Below, one piece after another: positions 43,068 through 54,212 of a DNA stretch of 64,000 nt; the stretch's first letter is position 1; every line of letters starts with the position of its first letter. This DNA is from Gnetum montanum (lineage: Eukaryota > Streptophyta > Gnetopsida > Gnetales > Gnetaceae). The notes below the pieces were generated by a model. The model was not told where the DNA came from and did no database searches. It saw nothing but the letters and a program-made list of their open reading frames with translations. Made by a program: the position numbers and the translations under genes. The stretch covers positions 590,829-654,828 of the forward strand of contig MNCI01003927.1 of assembly GCA_015680685.1 (NCBI GenBank), in the 5' to 3' direction.

Positions 43068-43942
43068 AATGTTAGGATGAGGTGTTTCCCCTATGACTAA
43101 GTGTTTGACCATGGAAAGAATTAATAAGTGGATAGGCAGGTTCCATGCATTTGTAAAACAGTGTTAACCCTTCATTCTCAAGCCACTAGGTATCTCTTGA
43201 TTTAGTGGCAGTCACATAAATAATTTGTTGTTCCCACAATTGGTTGTTAAATGTATGGTGGATCAGAGTATGAGTTGTGTCAACATTGTGAATGTCTATA
43301 CGACGGCTGCATACTTGATCATGGTTAGGTATGCATGGATATGTTTGTCTCTCCACAATGCTAGATTCATTGCTTTTGGTAGGTGTTGGAGTAATAATGG
43401 ATTTTGGCCATTGTGGAGGATTGGAGGACGTTCGTTGTCAAAGCAAAGGTGTTGCATTTGATTGGCATTATGCTGGTTTGGATGATGTAGTAGGTCCATG
43501 AGTGTTGCACTTATGCAAGGGAGCTATCCTAAAGAACGGATGTTTCTAAGATTGTGGTGGAGACCTACTAGCATTATCATGTCTATGCACATTTGCAGCA
43601 CAGGGTGGCATTCTTTTGTTGATGTTGTGGTGCTGAACCTTCTTGTGTTGTTGGCAGTGACATGTGATGGGGTGGAGTATGAGAATATCAAGGATAGGAT
43701 GAAGGGTAAGAGGTGTAAGATGGTGATCCTTCAAGAGATATCATTGGTTGATGATACTTGGAAGAGTGATAGAAGCGATTTGAAGTAGAGGATGTGGAAC
43801 TAGTTGGGGAAACAAGTTGTTGAACATAATAACCATATGGGTTTGGCTGGTAGTAAGGGTACGGCTAGTTCGATGATGGCCTCCCCCATGATTGTGGGTG
43901 TTGCCATTATGATTTATAGTAGTTTTAAGGCTGGTAAAAAGT
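43068..43942 (-). pseudogene. Element G ORF1, 3' remnant
   Basis: Decayed Pro/His/Ser/Tyr-rich linker and tail, parallel to 60464-61330 of I (for example the ATGGGGGATT-like junctions and TCATTGGTTGATGATACT near 43740). The capsid domain and Cys/His motif are not present because the sequence ends at the junction with LINE RT at about 43942. No protease motif. Confidence 0.55.
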
Positions 43943-44299
43943 CAATGAAGATAATATAAAGATTTTTTCTATGTTTTCTAAATTTCTCCATCAATTATCT
44001 TATTAAGAAAATAGCCTCTATAGTAGATCTCCTTGGTGTAAATAAAAATTGATTTTTTAATATTGTTAATTCAAGTCTAAGACATTACTCTATGATTCTA
44101 TCCCAAAGCTTCATAATATAGCTCATTAGCTTGATCCCTCTATAGTTTGCATGATTTTATGCATCTTCTTTCTTTTTGTAAATGGAAACAATAAAATTTT
44201 TTTTCATTATTGGGTGTTTTTCCATCCTTCAAAATTTTGTTAAATAATTGTATTATTTAAGAAAACCCTATATTTCCTATTGCTTTCTAAGCTTCTATA
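43943..44299 (-). pseudogene. LINE RT fragment 2, left part
   Basis: Minus strand is closely related to 5876-6269: NYRGIKL-type and FGFMPGRS-type blocks, continuing here to RKHRKNLYIIFIDF, the start of RT motif A (FIDLEKAYD). It stops there, joined to element G. The other side ends at element H; the target duplication TATAG is at 44295-44299. Confidence 0.75.
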
Positions 44300-45134
44300 G
44301 TGATGAGAAATGAGGTACCCCTAAACTCAACCATACAAATACGAGCATGTATGCGCGATCTAGTTGAACTCTACATACAAACTAGTTGTGGCACTTAGAT
44401 AGTTACACGTTGATTGCAGTTCGTTGTCTTCCTACCTGGACTAGTATTTGCTTTGTCACACATGGTTTAGTCCAAAGTGAGGTGTATGATGTGATACTAT
44501 GCTAGTCCTGAAGATAATGAGAAATAATTTGAGTAAACTAATAGATAATGGAAAATAAACTCTAAGCTAGCCTAAGTGCAATGAGCATATGTCCTTAATC
44601 ATCTGTATGCATCTTAGACTTCATGTACTACTTCTAGGGTTACCAAGCACACATCACTCCAAGCACTACTTGATACACTACTGGGTTACCACATAGTGAC
44701 ACTTAAATGTTCGTGATTAAGGCATACTCATTTAGCATTAACAATAAGAATAGTAAATGACGATAAAGAAATATTAACTAAGAAAACAATAAATAATAAT
44801 TAACAATAAAATAATTAAAAACTAAGGGAATGTTGCAATGATGGAGTAATCTTAATATTTATTGCCAATTATATATGTGTCCAAGTATGTCACACTCGAA
44901 CAAAGGTTTCATACAATTACAAGCATCACACTGCAGACATGCACTTGGAAAAAAAACTGAAAACTGACAAAAAGACTCAACCCTAAAGACTTACTAGAAA
45001 TATTCCTTTCCTGTGAGCCTGAGTGCTATATTTATAGGCTAACATAGGAATCACGATATCGTGTATCCGATATCATTACCCAAGCTACGATATCACATAC
45101 CCGATATCGAGCACTGGCAAGCCGTGATTCATCA
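44300..45134 (-). repeat. Element H 3' LTR (left)
   Basis: Plus-strand reading TGATGAGAAATGAGGTACCC to GTGATTCATCA. TATTTATAGG at 45028-45037 is the antisense TATA; antisense AATAAAG near 44855. The minus-strand PPT TTTAGTCATGGGGGTA lies at 45135-45150. Confidence 0.9.
45028..45112 (-). promoter_or_regulatory. LTR H 3' U3 promoter
   Basis: Minus strand GATATCGGGTATGTGATATC and GATATCGGATACACGATATC, then CCTATAAATATAG. Both dyads are well preserved. Confidence 0.65.
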
Positions 45135-45321
45135 TACCCCCATGACTAAATAAAAACTCATCCTCCAATTAAAAAAAATGAGAAATGAGTTCGTTTGATT
45201 ACATAATGGATAGGTATGGGATTATGGATTGACTATGGATTGTTTCATGCTGTAGTATGGGACTAGAAAAAACAAAAATGGTACACGAACATAAAATACA
45301 AAATACAAAATTGTTTGGAAC

Positions 45322-48127
45322 TCATGTGGTTCCTGGTGGCAGTGGCTCCTCCATGGGCTTCTTCCCCTTATCCTGTGCTCCAGGCTTTGGAAATGGATAC
45401 CTCTAAAGGAGTGCCTAAAGCTTTTCTTCCTCTATTTTGGGATCATGTGCCATCCATGCTGATCTTCCAATATTTAATGGAGTCAGCACCTCCCATGTAC
45501 ACAGTAGGTGCGGAAACATCTGATTGGCTTTGATGTACTAGGCCGTAAACAACCATCGTTCCTTCTTGTATGCTCTGGCTTTGTCTCTAAATTCTTGATA
45601 ATCTATGAGTTGTTGAGCCAAATCTACTACAACATCTTTCTAACCTTGGTAGCTAGCTTTTACCACCTCCAACTTAGAAATTGCTACCACCAATTTTTAC
45701 AATGTTTTTTTTTTGTGTTTAGAAAATTCTGCTTCATATTTGGCATAGGTGGTAGCTACCTACTTTTCCAACTTGGTCCTTGGGCATCCTACTATTAGCA
45801 TGACCAAGCTAGCATACCTACAGTATACCAACTCCATGTATTCAGTGGAGATCCTAGATCTGCAAGTCCCAGCTCTTTAATTCTAGTTGGTGGATGAAGG
45901 TGTAAGTGTCCAATATGGTCCACTAGTTAGTGTTTTGAGCACTAAAAGAATTGATGTAGGTCTTAGCCATATGGATCTCTTTTTCAATGATCTACTTATA
46001 CATCCCCACATGGTCTCAAAAATGCTCCTTCAATTTTTCATGTCACTTAGCTTCATTTTATCACGTGCTTATTTCAATGGTTGTCTTCTGACATATGGCA
46101 CATACCTCCTCCATTGAGAGGGTCCTATTTTCTCTGGCTAAGTGATTCATTTCTTTGTTGATCCTTATTAGCTATTTTCACATTTGCTGAGAATTTTCCT
46201 CAAGAACATTCTTTTGTTTTTCAATTACTATCAACCGAAGATTCTCCATAGCAAGGAGTTTATTTTCTTCTTGTAAGGCTTTGAGTGCTTTTTCATGTGT
46301 AGATGTTTGGGCTTGTGCTTTCAAAGCATCCCAATCCACCTTCTCCTTTTCCATTGCTACCCTTTTATTCTCCTCTAATAATTTATCCAGTTTCTCTATT
46401 CTAAATAATTCTAGTTGGTCAGTTGGAATAAGTTGGGACAGATCCTACTGTGCAGCTTGTAAGATAATGAACTTCTCCTAAAGTCTTTTCAACTCATCTT
46501 CTACACATTCGACCCTAACCTCAGTCATAACCAGCTTTCCCTTTGTGGAAATGAGGTCTAATTATGCTACCGTGACATCTTGGAGAATGTTAAACAAGGA
46601 CATAATTACTTATCCTCTTTGCAGAAAACAATCTAGAGCATCCTCATGTTTCGTAGAAGTTATTGAGGGATCAGCTAGGACTTGAGCATCGTGTGCTCCT
46701 GTGAAATCTGCCAGTGGCACAACAAGGATATTAAATGACTCTTTGATGTAATTTGTGACTACTTCTACTGCTCTAGCTACATCCTAGTGTTGCATGACCA
46801 TTACTGTGGTACCTTCACCAATTTCTAATTACACTTGAAATGATGTAGCATTCCCAAAAATCTATTGTGACCAATGTGACTCTCCTCCTCTTGTTTAAAT
46901 CAAAACCTTACTTTGTGCATGATCAATTGAGATCATGGGCTATATGGAATCATCAATTACCTTGAAGAGGTTGGCCTCATCATGACTTTCCCAACTAACT
47001 ATTTCTGTGATGGCCTTGAGATGGCTCATCGATGCTCGGTAATCTTGCGATGGTGGTGGCAGTTGGTCCTACTAGCCCGTGGGCTGCATGTTGGGCCCTG
47101 CTTCCTATTGTTGATTGGGCCTTGTGTCTAAAAGTTTGCTAGGCCTTGCTATTTGAGGTGTAGTGGGCCCAATTTTTTACTCTTGTTCAAGCTCTAGTGT
47201 TTCACCAACATCTTTTCTTAGTGCTAGTGGCTTCAGTAAATAGGCATATGAGGCATTTTGAGCTTTTCTAGGGATGTCATTAGTGTACCCCAAAATTCCA
47301 ACACTCTGGCATAGCTTCCTAATTAGATAGGGGAATGGCAATGCAAACTTTCCTATCTTGCATTCTTTAAACCACCTCAATATTTTTGTTAGATATAAAT
47401 GGGGTAGATTGGCATCAACTTTGCCCATCAAGATTGCACTTCGTATGGCCACATAGGTGGAGATCCTATTTAGTCCCTTCATTGGGAAGATGTGATGGGT
47501 ACCAATTTTGAAATAGATTCTCTCTTCAAGGGTGAGTTCCCCATATGTTTTGTCCTCCTTGCCATACGTCCTCTTTAGCCATATTTTTCGTGCATCAACA
47601 TTAGAGCAGGTGGATAGATGAGAAACTTTGGGCCTTGTATTCAGAAGATTCAGAACTTCCGCAATGGCCTTTGCAGAGAAATCAATTGAAATCCCACCAA
47701 TGTCAGTAGTGGTGCCTTCCTCTTTATTATGCCAAAATTGATAAGTTTCTCCCAAATACCATTCTCCAGTTTCCAAGAGGATAGGCCATAATGGAGATCC
47801 TTTGAGTTGATCTTTGACCGACTTAGGGGGAAATTTAGTAAAAGGTCCAAAATTAAGTTCCACGATCACTGCAGTTGATGTGGACCTTTCCCGAATTACC
47901 TAAACGCATTTTGGGGATAACATGAGATGTTGTCCTTATTTAGGTGCCCTACCTTCTCCACATTTTGGTTGCCCAAATTGTGTAGCAATAGGGGTTTCTT
48001 GATGGATACTAAATGATTATGCCTTCTATTCTACATATTCTATGGAAGGTCCTTGGCCTCTACCTCTCCTTGGGCATTAGGATGCACCTTGAATGGGTCC
48101 TCCTTGTTGTCCTTGTTTAGGGGCCAT
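45322..48127 (-). pseudogene. Element H ORF2: transposon-domain/coiled-coil protein
   Basis: ATGGCCCC at 48127 (MAPKQGQQGGPIQGAS). The frame continues to 47177 with about five stops and no frameshift; 47869-47177 is fully open for 230 codons, the longest in the window. That segment holds the domain: GETYQFWHNKEEGTTTDIGG, SHLSTCSNVDARKIWLKRTY, LTLEERIYFKIGTHHIFP, MGKVDANLPHLYLTKILRWF and LPFPYLIRKLCQSVGI. The last block resembles the LPFPSLITALC signature of the plant transposon-protein domain. A linker, then a long coiled coil, then KGKKPMEEPLPPGTT and TGA at 45322 follow. At 47939-47941 H has TAA where D has CAA, a direct example of C-to-T decay. Confidence 0.8.
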
Positions 48128-48189
48128 TTGTAATAACATCAAGATCAATCGTTAGTAAGGTTATTTAACAAAGTTTGATCATCTTATAT
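48128..48189 (-). other. Element H decayed intron before ORF2
   Basis: Same position as in the sister elements, but the donor reads TAAG|ATATAA and the acceptor TTACAA|ATGGCC: both G-to-A changes. 62 nt. It could not be spliced as it stands. Confidence 0.4.
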
Positions 48190-48450
48190 CTTACTCATTA
48201 CCTTTAATGAATTTTGAAATTTAATCACTTAGTGTAATTTCAGGGTTAGAAATTTTTTCAAGAAATTCCCCTAAAAGTTTTAATGTCGGGCCCAATTTGA
48301 TCAGGTGACTCCAACAATAAGTTACATGATTTGGGTGAAAGAAGAAAATTAGTTTGGCATGATTTCTTAACATTTCTGAAGATTATTTACCCCTATGATA
48401 TTCTTCGGGAGACAACGAATTTCAAAAACAAATTATGCACAAATTAAAGC

Positions 48451-48475
48451 ATACCCCTCCCCCATGACTAAATTA
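48451..48475 (-). other. Element H internal PPT-like tract
   Basis: Minus strand TTTAGTCATGGGGGAGGGGT is nearly the same as the terminal PPT of H, TTTAGTCATGGGGGTATG, with an extra AGGGG. Confidence 0.55.
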
Positions 48476-48652
48476 AACACTCCGAGTTTAAGTAGGTTCA
48501 ATCAGATAGAAAATTGGAGTGTTAACAAGAAAGATATTGATGGTTAAATGGCAGGTGCATAAAGCATGAAAAATCGTGGAAGAAAATTACAATAACTCCC
48601 CTCACATGAACAGTTGAAAATGATGTTGATAGGGGGTGGGTGGAGAAGGGTC

Positions 48653-48688
48653 CATATATATAGGTTTTATGGACGTGATATCGTGTAC
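48653..48688 (-). promoter_or_regulatory. Element H internal promoter-like cluster, cut by an N
   Basis: Minus strand GTACACGATATCACGTCC, then CCTATATATATGG. The further dyads seen in D are missing at the N at 48689. Confidence 0.55.
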
Positions 48689-48810
48689 NGACATGTAGTG
48701 GTGCAAAGGAGAATTTTGGTTGAAATGATGATAAAAGAAAGAATAAATTCAACAATGCAGTACTTGGAGGGTATACGATGATGTGGTGGTGTGCAATAAG
48801 TACAAATTAC

Positions 48811-48900
48811 AAAAGTTACGTAAGTGGATCCTCCCCAAAGCAGGTTCCGACCTATCATGCCCTTGTGTAACCACACCTTAAAATGTTCGTAGGCACTATA
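48811..48900 (-). other. Element H conserved non-coding block
   Basis: Minus strand GTGCCTACGAACATTTTAAG, GTGGTTACACAAGGGCATGA and CTTTGGGGAGGATCCACTTA. The companion block with ACATGCACCCATGCTTGAAG is at about 49378-49410, beside an A/G tract (antisense of 49275-49345). Confidence 0.65.
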
Positions 48901-49912
48901 AGGATTAAATGTAACTTTCACTGGTGCAAAAAAACACACACATGTTAAATATCATTGCGATGAGGTATGAATTCTATGCCACATGAGATACAAGTTAGAA
49001 ATACTTAGACAGTGGAATGAGAGGAATCATAGAAAGGATTGTAGGGATCGGGACATGAGGTAATTTCCCTAGGAACAACGAGTCCAAAGTGTTGTGCATG
49101 ATTAAGGTACCATTAGCCTTTTGCTACAAGATCAAAACCAAGTCCATACCTCTAATCAGTGACATCGCATTGTGTCATCCAATGATAGAAAACCATAAGG
49201 ATATCATGACAGCAAGGAATATGATCACTTGGCATTTTTCCCAAGGGAGAAGTGATTCAAATTTATCTACGACAGGTTCTTCTTGAGCTTTTCTTTTTTG
49301 CTTCTCTTCTTTCTTTTCTTTTTCTTTTTGGCCGCTTTTTTGCACTTTGTCTTTTTCAAAAGGAGATCTAGAGAAGTCGCCAACCTTCAAGCATGGGTGC
49401 ATGTCTTTCCAGTGGGACCCTATAGAACAATGTTGAGTTCCTATATTAAGTGCCTTATCACAACTCTTACTCCCATTTTTTGTTAGATCTACAAGGATTC
49501 TAGTACAACCAAGCTACAAGATAGCACATACAGATGTCACCAAAGAGAATCCACAAATCCCCTTGATGTGACACCCTTTCCATTCCCTCTTAGTCCATCA
49601 CTCATCAGACTGGGCATAATGAGTACAAAGTTACTTTAAGTTTAAATGATGACAAGAACATCATCGTACCTAGAGTAGAACCTCTTATTAATAGAAGGTA
49701 TGGGTGGATGTTGTGGGCTTACTATCCAAATAATTAGTCACTTGTAACTTGATAGCATAGAATAACACCTCAACCAATAGGTCACATGAGTATTTTATTC
49801 ACAGATGAGTTTATCCTCAAGAAGATAAAATAAGAAATTGAAAGATGAAAAATTAGAAAATGAGAAATTGGAAAACAAAAATTGTAAAACCAAAGAAAAG
49901 GAAAAACATTTA

Positions 49913-52300
49913 CTAATTTTTCTTATTAGAATGGGGGGTATTATGTAGGATTGAATCGTTGATCATGGCAAGAATTAATAAATGGAAAGTTTGGATCCAT
50001 GCATCTTGAAAATATTGGAGTCTGGTCATATCCAAACCACTGGGTGTCTGTTGATATGGTGGTAGGAATGTACCCAAATTGGGGTTCACACACTTGATTA
50101 AACTAGGCATACTGGGGTAAATTATAATATGTGGTCATGTGATAAGAAGCTAACCCACTATGGCATCCATGACCATAATATGGTATGCAAGGATCGATAT
50201 GTTGCCCTACGTGGTTATATTCATTAGGCCACATGGTTGTTGAGTGTTAGTTGGTGGCCTAGATAAGGTAACAGGAGGCATTGAGTTTGAAGAGGAAGGT
50301 GCATCATAGTGTTGGGCTTGTGCTAAGTTGGAGGATGCAGTGGTTGTAGAACTATGTTGTCTCTTTCTATGGTCATGCCTAAAGAAAGGATGTTTTCAAC
50401 ATTGTGGAGGACTTCCACTACTATTGATAGCAACAACACAAGTAATGTTCGTGGGTTGGTGCCATAATGCAAAACCTTCTAGTACAACTGGTGGTAAGGT
50501 CGGAGGTGAAGGATGAGAATATTAAGGGTAAGGGAAAGTGTAAGGAACATGAGGTGGTGATCCCATGGGAGAGGACTTAGGTTGATAGTACTTGGAAGAA
50601 TGATAACGATGAGGTGAAGCAGATAATGTTAATCTAGTTGGAGAAATAGGGTGTTGAACATAATAAACACTTGGTGTCAGGGCATACAAAGGTTAAGGCT
50701 CCTTTAGCAATGGTCTCCTGCACGACTAGGGGTTTTGTCACTATGATTGAGTGTAGTACTTCTATATGAAATATGAATGTAACATTCTTCCTCAATGTTC
50801 ATGTAGATGTGACAAGATTGGGCATTGGCCATTGGGGTGATCGTACAGGCAAACATCACATTGATACTTCTGATTTGTAGTTTGGCCCCTATCTTTATTT
50901 CCTTTAGTCCTTCTTTTTGTTTGTTGAATGGTGTTCTATCTTGTTTTCGATTTGGCATCCTTTGTTTGTTCTAGTTGTTAGAGTGATCTTGCATGGTTTT
51001 CCCTCTAATGATGTTTGCATATTCTTTACATTTTTCATGTACCCATTCCATCATCTTATTAATCTTTTCCTTGATTACATCTAGTGATTTTAATATTAGC
51101 AAAGATGGGGATGGTTCCACCTCCTTGAGGTAAGTTGATTTCTCCTCTTCATGATTATGGACCTTTGTTACTTTAAGAGTTTGGTCTTGTTGAGATCATT
51201 CAACATTCTCCCATTTGGCTATTTCTCCTTCTTCTTTTGCTACCTTCTTAATAAGCTCTTGAAATTGGTGGGTTCATAGTTCATACAATTGCCCAGGGGC
51301 ATACATCCCTAGGGTCTCCCTTGTTTCATTATAGAGCCCATCCATGATGTGATACATTAGCCTTTCCTTGGAGAACCCATGGCCTGGGCATTCATTTAAC
51401 AATGAGTAATATCTTTCCAAGGTCATGTCCAAGGGTTCATGTTGCCCTTGTTTCCAATCTTGGATTTATCTCATCAAGGTTGACACTCTTGCACAGGTTT
51501 GATATCTTTCATTGAAGAGTTCTACCATTGTAGGCCAATGATAAATTGATTTCAACTTTTAAAACCTATACCATACTTTTGCTTGGCCAACGAGTGTCAT
51601 AGGAAAGAGCTTAAGTATTTGGCACCCATTATCTATATTGTTCCATACATACGCATCATAGAAGGCTTGTAAAAGGTGTTGTGGATCTAAATCATAGCCT
51701 CCTGATAACTTGGGAAAGTTGTTTAAATCAAGCCTAGGTAGATGGATTTCTTTAGGATGCCTATAGGATATTTGAAAAACCTCTGTTATATGCATTAGGC
51801 TCTTAGTGGCCAGTACGGGTTCATCATCTCTAAGTAGGTTATGAGTTTGTGAGTTGGGATGATGTTTTCCTTGTTCATGTTGGTGTTCTTGATTTTGCCC
51901 ATGGGTTTGATTTTTGTTTCTATGCTGACCCCTTATGGAATAGTCATCCATGTCATGACCTGATATTGAAAGAGCAAAGGAAGAGTGAGAACTGGAAGAC
52001 TTTTCATAACTTTTGTAAGTCTCCTAATCATTCCTTGATGTACTCTTGCTAACTATTGAGAAGGTCGTAGGCCTTACGAGCTCCCTTGTCCTATGGGATG
52101 TCCCATCCTGACTAGAGGTATCTAAGTTGGAAGAAAAGATTCCTTAAGTATTTTTGGGGTGTCTATGAACATATGAAAATCCTACATAAGATTGAGTACA
52201 CCAAACTTCTTCGTCATCATAAATTGTGTTGGTTCTTCAATGAATTGCCTCACTAGTTTTTGCGTTATCATTGTCTTGTGAGAGAGACATTGTGAATTAT
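49913..52300 (-). pseudogene. Element H ORF1 (Gag), no protease
   Basis: ATG at 52300 (MSLSQDNDNAKTSEA). The capsid-like domain is open at 51951-51559: HLPRLDLNNFPKLSGGYDLD, then LKLFPMTLVGQAKVWYRF, and continues MVELFNERYQT. An acidic linker is followed by CDVCLYDHPNGQC with SHLHEH at about 50790-50860, the best-preserved Cys/His motif of the family (C-x2-C-x3-H-x4-C). A Pro/Ser/Tyr-rich linker and tail follow, ending HSNKKN at 49913. No DSG protease between linker and tail. Stops at Gln/Trp positions and a few frameshifts. Confidence 0.8.
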
Positions 52301-52394
52301 GTGTGACTTATTTGAATTTAATTTCTTTTATCTAAAAGATATATCGTTAATACCTTGTTATAGCGATCGTATATGATATAACTAATCTACATAA

Positions 52395-52422
52395 CTAGCA
52401 CTATCCTTAGAAGTAATGCCAA
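52395..52422 (-). other. Element H primer-binding site
   Basis: Minus strand TTGGCATTACTTCTAAGGAT, then AGTGCTAG, directly after the 5' LTR. Decayed Athila-type tRNA-Asp PBS. Confidence 0.7.
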
Positions 52423-53261
52423 TGATGAGCATTGAGGTACCCCTACACTCAATCATACAAATATGAGCATGTACACGTAATCCAATCAAACTCTGCAGAT
52501 GGACTAGTTGTGGAATCTAGATAGTTACACATTGATTGTAGTTTGTTGTCTTCCCACCTAGATTGGTATTTGCTTTTTCACGTATGGTTTAGTCTAGAGT
52601 GAGGTGTTTGGTGTGATTTCTAATACTATGTTACTTCTAAAGACAATGAGAAATAACTTGAGTAAACTAATAGATAATGGAAAATAAACCCTAAGCTAGC
52701 CTAAGTGTGATGAGCATCTATCCTTAATCATTCGTATGCATCTTGGACTTTGTGTACTACTTCTAGGGTTACCAAGCATACATCACTTGAAGCACTACTT
52801 GATACACTACTGGGTTACCACGTAGTGACACAAATGTCCGTGATTAAGATGTACTCATTCTGCATTAAAAACAAGAATAGTAAATGATGATAAATAAATA
52901 TTAACTAAGGAAATAATAAATAATAATTAACAATTAAACAATTAAAAACTAAGTGAATGCTACAATGATGGAATAATCTTGATCTTTATTGTTGATTGTG
53001 TGCATGTCCAAGTACATCACACTCAAACAAAGGTTCCATATAATTACAAATATCACACTATGAGTATGCACTTGGGAAAAGAACTGAAAACTGACAAAAA
53101 GACTTGACCCTAAAGACTTACCAAAAAGACTCCTTTCTTGTGCACATGAGTGCTATATTTATAGGCTAACATAGGAATCACGGTATCGTGTACGCGATAT
53201 CGTTACCCAGGCTATGATATCGCATTCCTGATATTGAGGCTTGGAAAACCAAAATTCATCA
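52423..53261 (-). repeat. Element H 5' LTR (right)
   Basis: Plus-strand reading TGATGAGCATTGAGGTACCC to AAAATTCATCA. The antisense TATA is at 53154-53163. Aligns with 44300-45134 throughout; differences are mainly transitions. TATAG follows. Confidence 0.9.
53154..53236 (-). promoter_or_regulatory. LTR H 5' U3 promoter
   Basis: Minus strand GATATCGCGTACACGATACC keeps most of the ancestral core seen in A. A second dyad AATATCAGGAATGCGATATC lies upstream, and CCTATAAATATAG downstream. Confidence 0.65.
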
Positions 53262-53610
53262 TATAGGAATGCTATCTAGTCCAAAAAATTTTGCATTTTT
53301 CATGTTTAATAAGGCTATCTTCACCTCAAGAAAGGAAAGTTCATTATCTAAATCAAAATCTAGTTTTTCTTCTTGGATGTCTTCTCTTGGGAATTCATCA
53401 AAAAATAAAATTTTAACCTATCTAAAATTTTATTGTCTTTTACCAAAATTTTTTCATTTTCTTCCTTCATGAATTTGATATGATCAATGTTTTTACATTT
53501 CTTGTTTTTAATTTTTGCCAATTTATAAACAGATTTTCTCCTTCCTTTTTTCCCAATTTCTTATAAAAGCTATCTAAAGAGGACATCATCTTGTCCACGT
53601 ACCATTATCA
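53262..53610 (-). pseudogene. LINE RT fragment 2, right part
   Basis: Continues the LINE interrupted by H: IPIE-type sequence preceded by NMKNAKFFGLDSI, matching the plant LINE motif KMKxGKAxGPDGIPIE, then a decayed upstream region. TATAG at 53262-53266 is the right copy of the target duplication. The upstream endonuclease part is not seen; the fragment ends where an LTR begins. Confidence 0.7.
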
Positions 53611-53762
53611 AACTATGTTTTTTTTTGTGTGTTGTTTGTTTCTTAGGCATGTCTTTGTTTTTGCACTATTCTACATGTTCAAGAGGCAAGAGAAGACAAT
53701 TGAAAGTACATTCTACTTGTGGAACTTTCAAGAAGATTTTTCATTTTTTGATAGTTCTCTCT

Positions 53763-53963
53763 ATCAAGACATCTCTAGTTGAGCCAAGACATGTCCAAGT
53801 AGGCCAAGATGTCTCATGTTGAAGAAAGACATTTCCCAAGTTTTATGATAACTCAGGAGAGATGTCTCTTGCTAATCCAAGATGTCTCCCTTGACTCTAG
53901 GATGTCTTGTCTGAGATTTGTCTATTTCAAAGAAGACTTCTTCTACTTCTTGAAGACATCTTG
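53763..53963 (+). promoter_or_regulatory. Cluster of AGATGTCT/AGACATCT motifs in U3
   Basis: About eight copies or near copies of this 8-mer in both orientations within 200 bp, some 70-270 bp upstream of the TATA. Such spacing is typical of LTR enhancer repeats; the binding factor is unknown. Confidence 0.5.
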
Positions 53964-54091
53964 TATGGATCCCAATGGACTTCAATTTGATTTCTAAATG
54001 TAAAGGAAGATAAATGTACACTTGGAAGAGGTTATAAAAGAAATTTAACCTTTTATTTGGAGGAGGGAGAGATAAGAGAATTGTATGAGAG

Positions 54092-54212
54092 TTGAGAAGA
54101 GAGGATGAAGTTCCAATTAAGCTTCCATTAAGTCTTCATGTTGTAAGACTTNTTGAGAAGAGAGGATGAAGTTCCAATTAAGCTTCCATTAAGTCTTCAT
54201 GTTGTAAGACTT
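54092..54212 (+). repeat. Perfect 60-bp direct duplication around an N
   Basis: 54092-54151 and 54153-54212 are identical and separated by one N. This is most simply an unmerged contig overlap. Confidence 0.8.

Larger units (their letters stand above)
37943..43942 (-). mobile_element. Element G: family member inserted in E, broken at both ends
   Basis: Minus orientation. The left 3' LTR starts TCATGAGTG (family TGATGAGTG) immediately after the RT VVY codons of E. About 38660 the LTR jumps into the coiled coil, losing U3, PPT and the ORF2 C-terminus. ORF2, intron, internal promoter, spacer and the 3' part of ORF1 follow. ORF1 is cut at about 43942, where LINE RT sequence begins, so 5' LTR, PBS and Gag N-terminus are missing. 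No right-hand target duplicate was found. Confidence 0.8.
44300..53261 (-). mobile_element. Element H: complete family member inserted in a LINE
   Basis: Two LTRs (44300-45134 and 52423-53261), PBS, ORF1, spacer with conserved blocks, internal promoter, intron, ORF2 and PPT, in minus orientation. Flanks TATAG/TATAG are a perfect target duplication and the LINE reads on across the site. A single N at 48689 marks a loss of about 250 bp relative to D. This is one of the two best reference copies for the family layout (with I). Confidence 0.95.

Noticed and set aside
47177-47869. 230-codon open frame on the minus strand as a possible host gene
   Set aside because: It lies inside element H, between intact LTRs with a target duplication, and has decayed homologues at the same place in D, F, G and I. 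It is ORF2 of the element.
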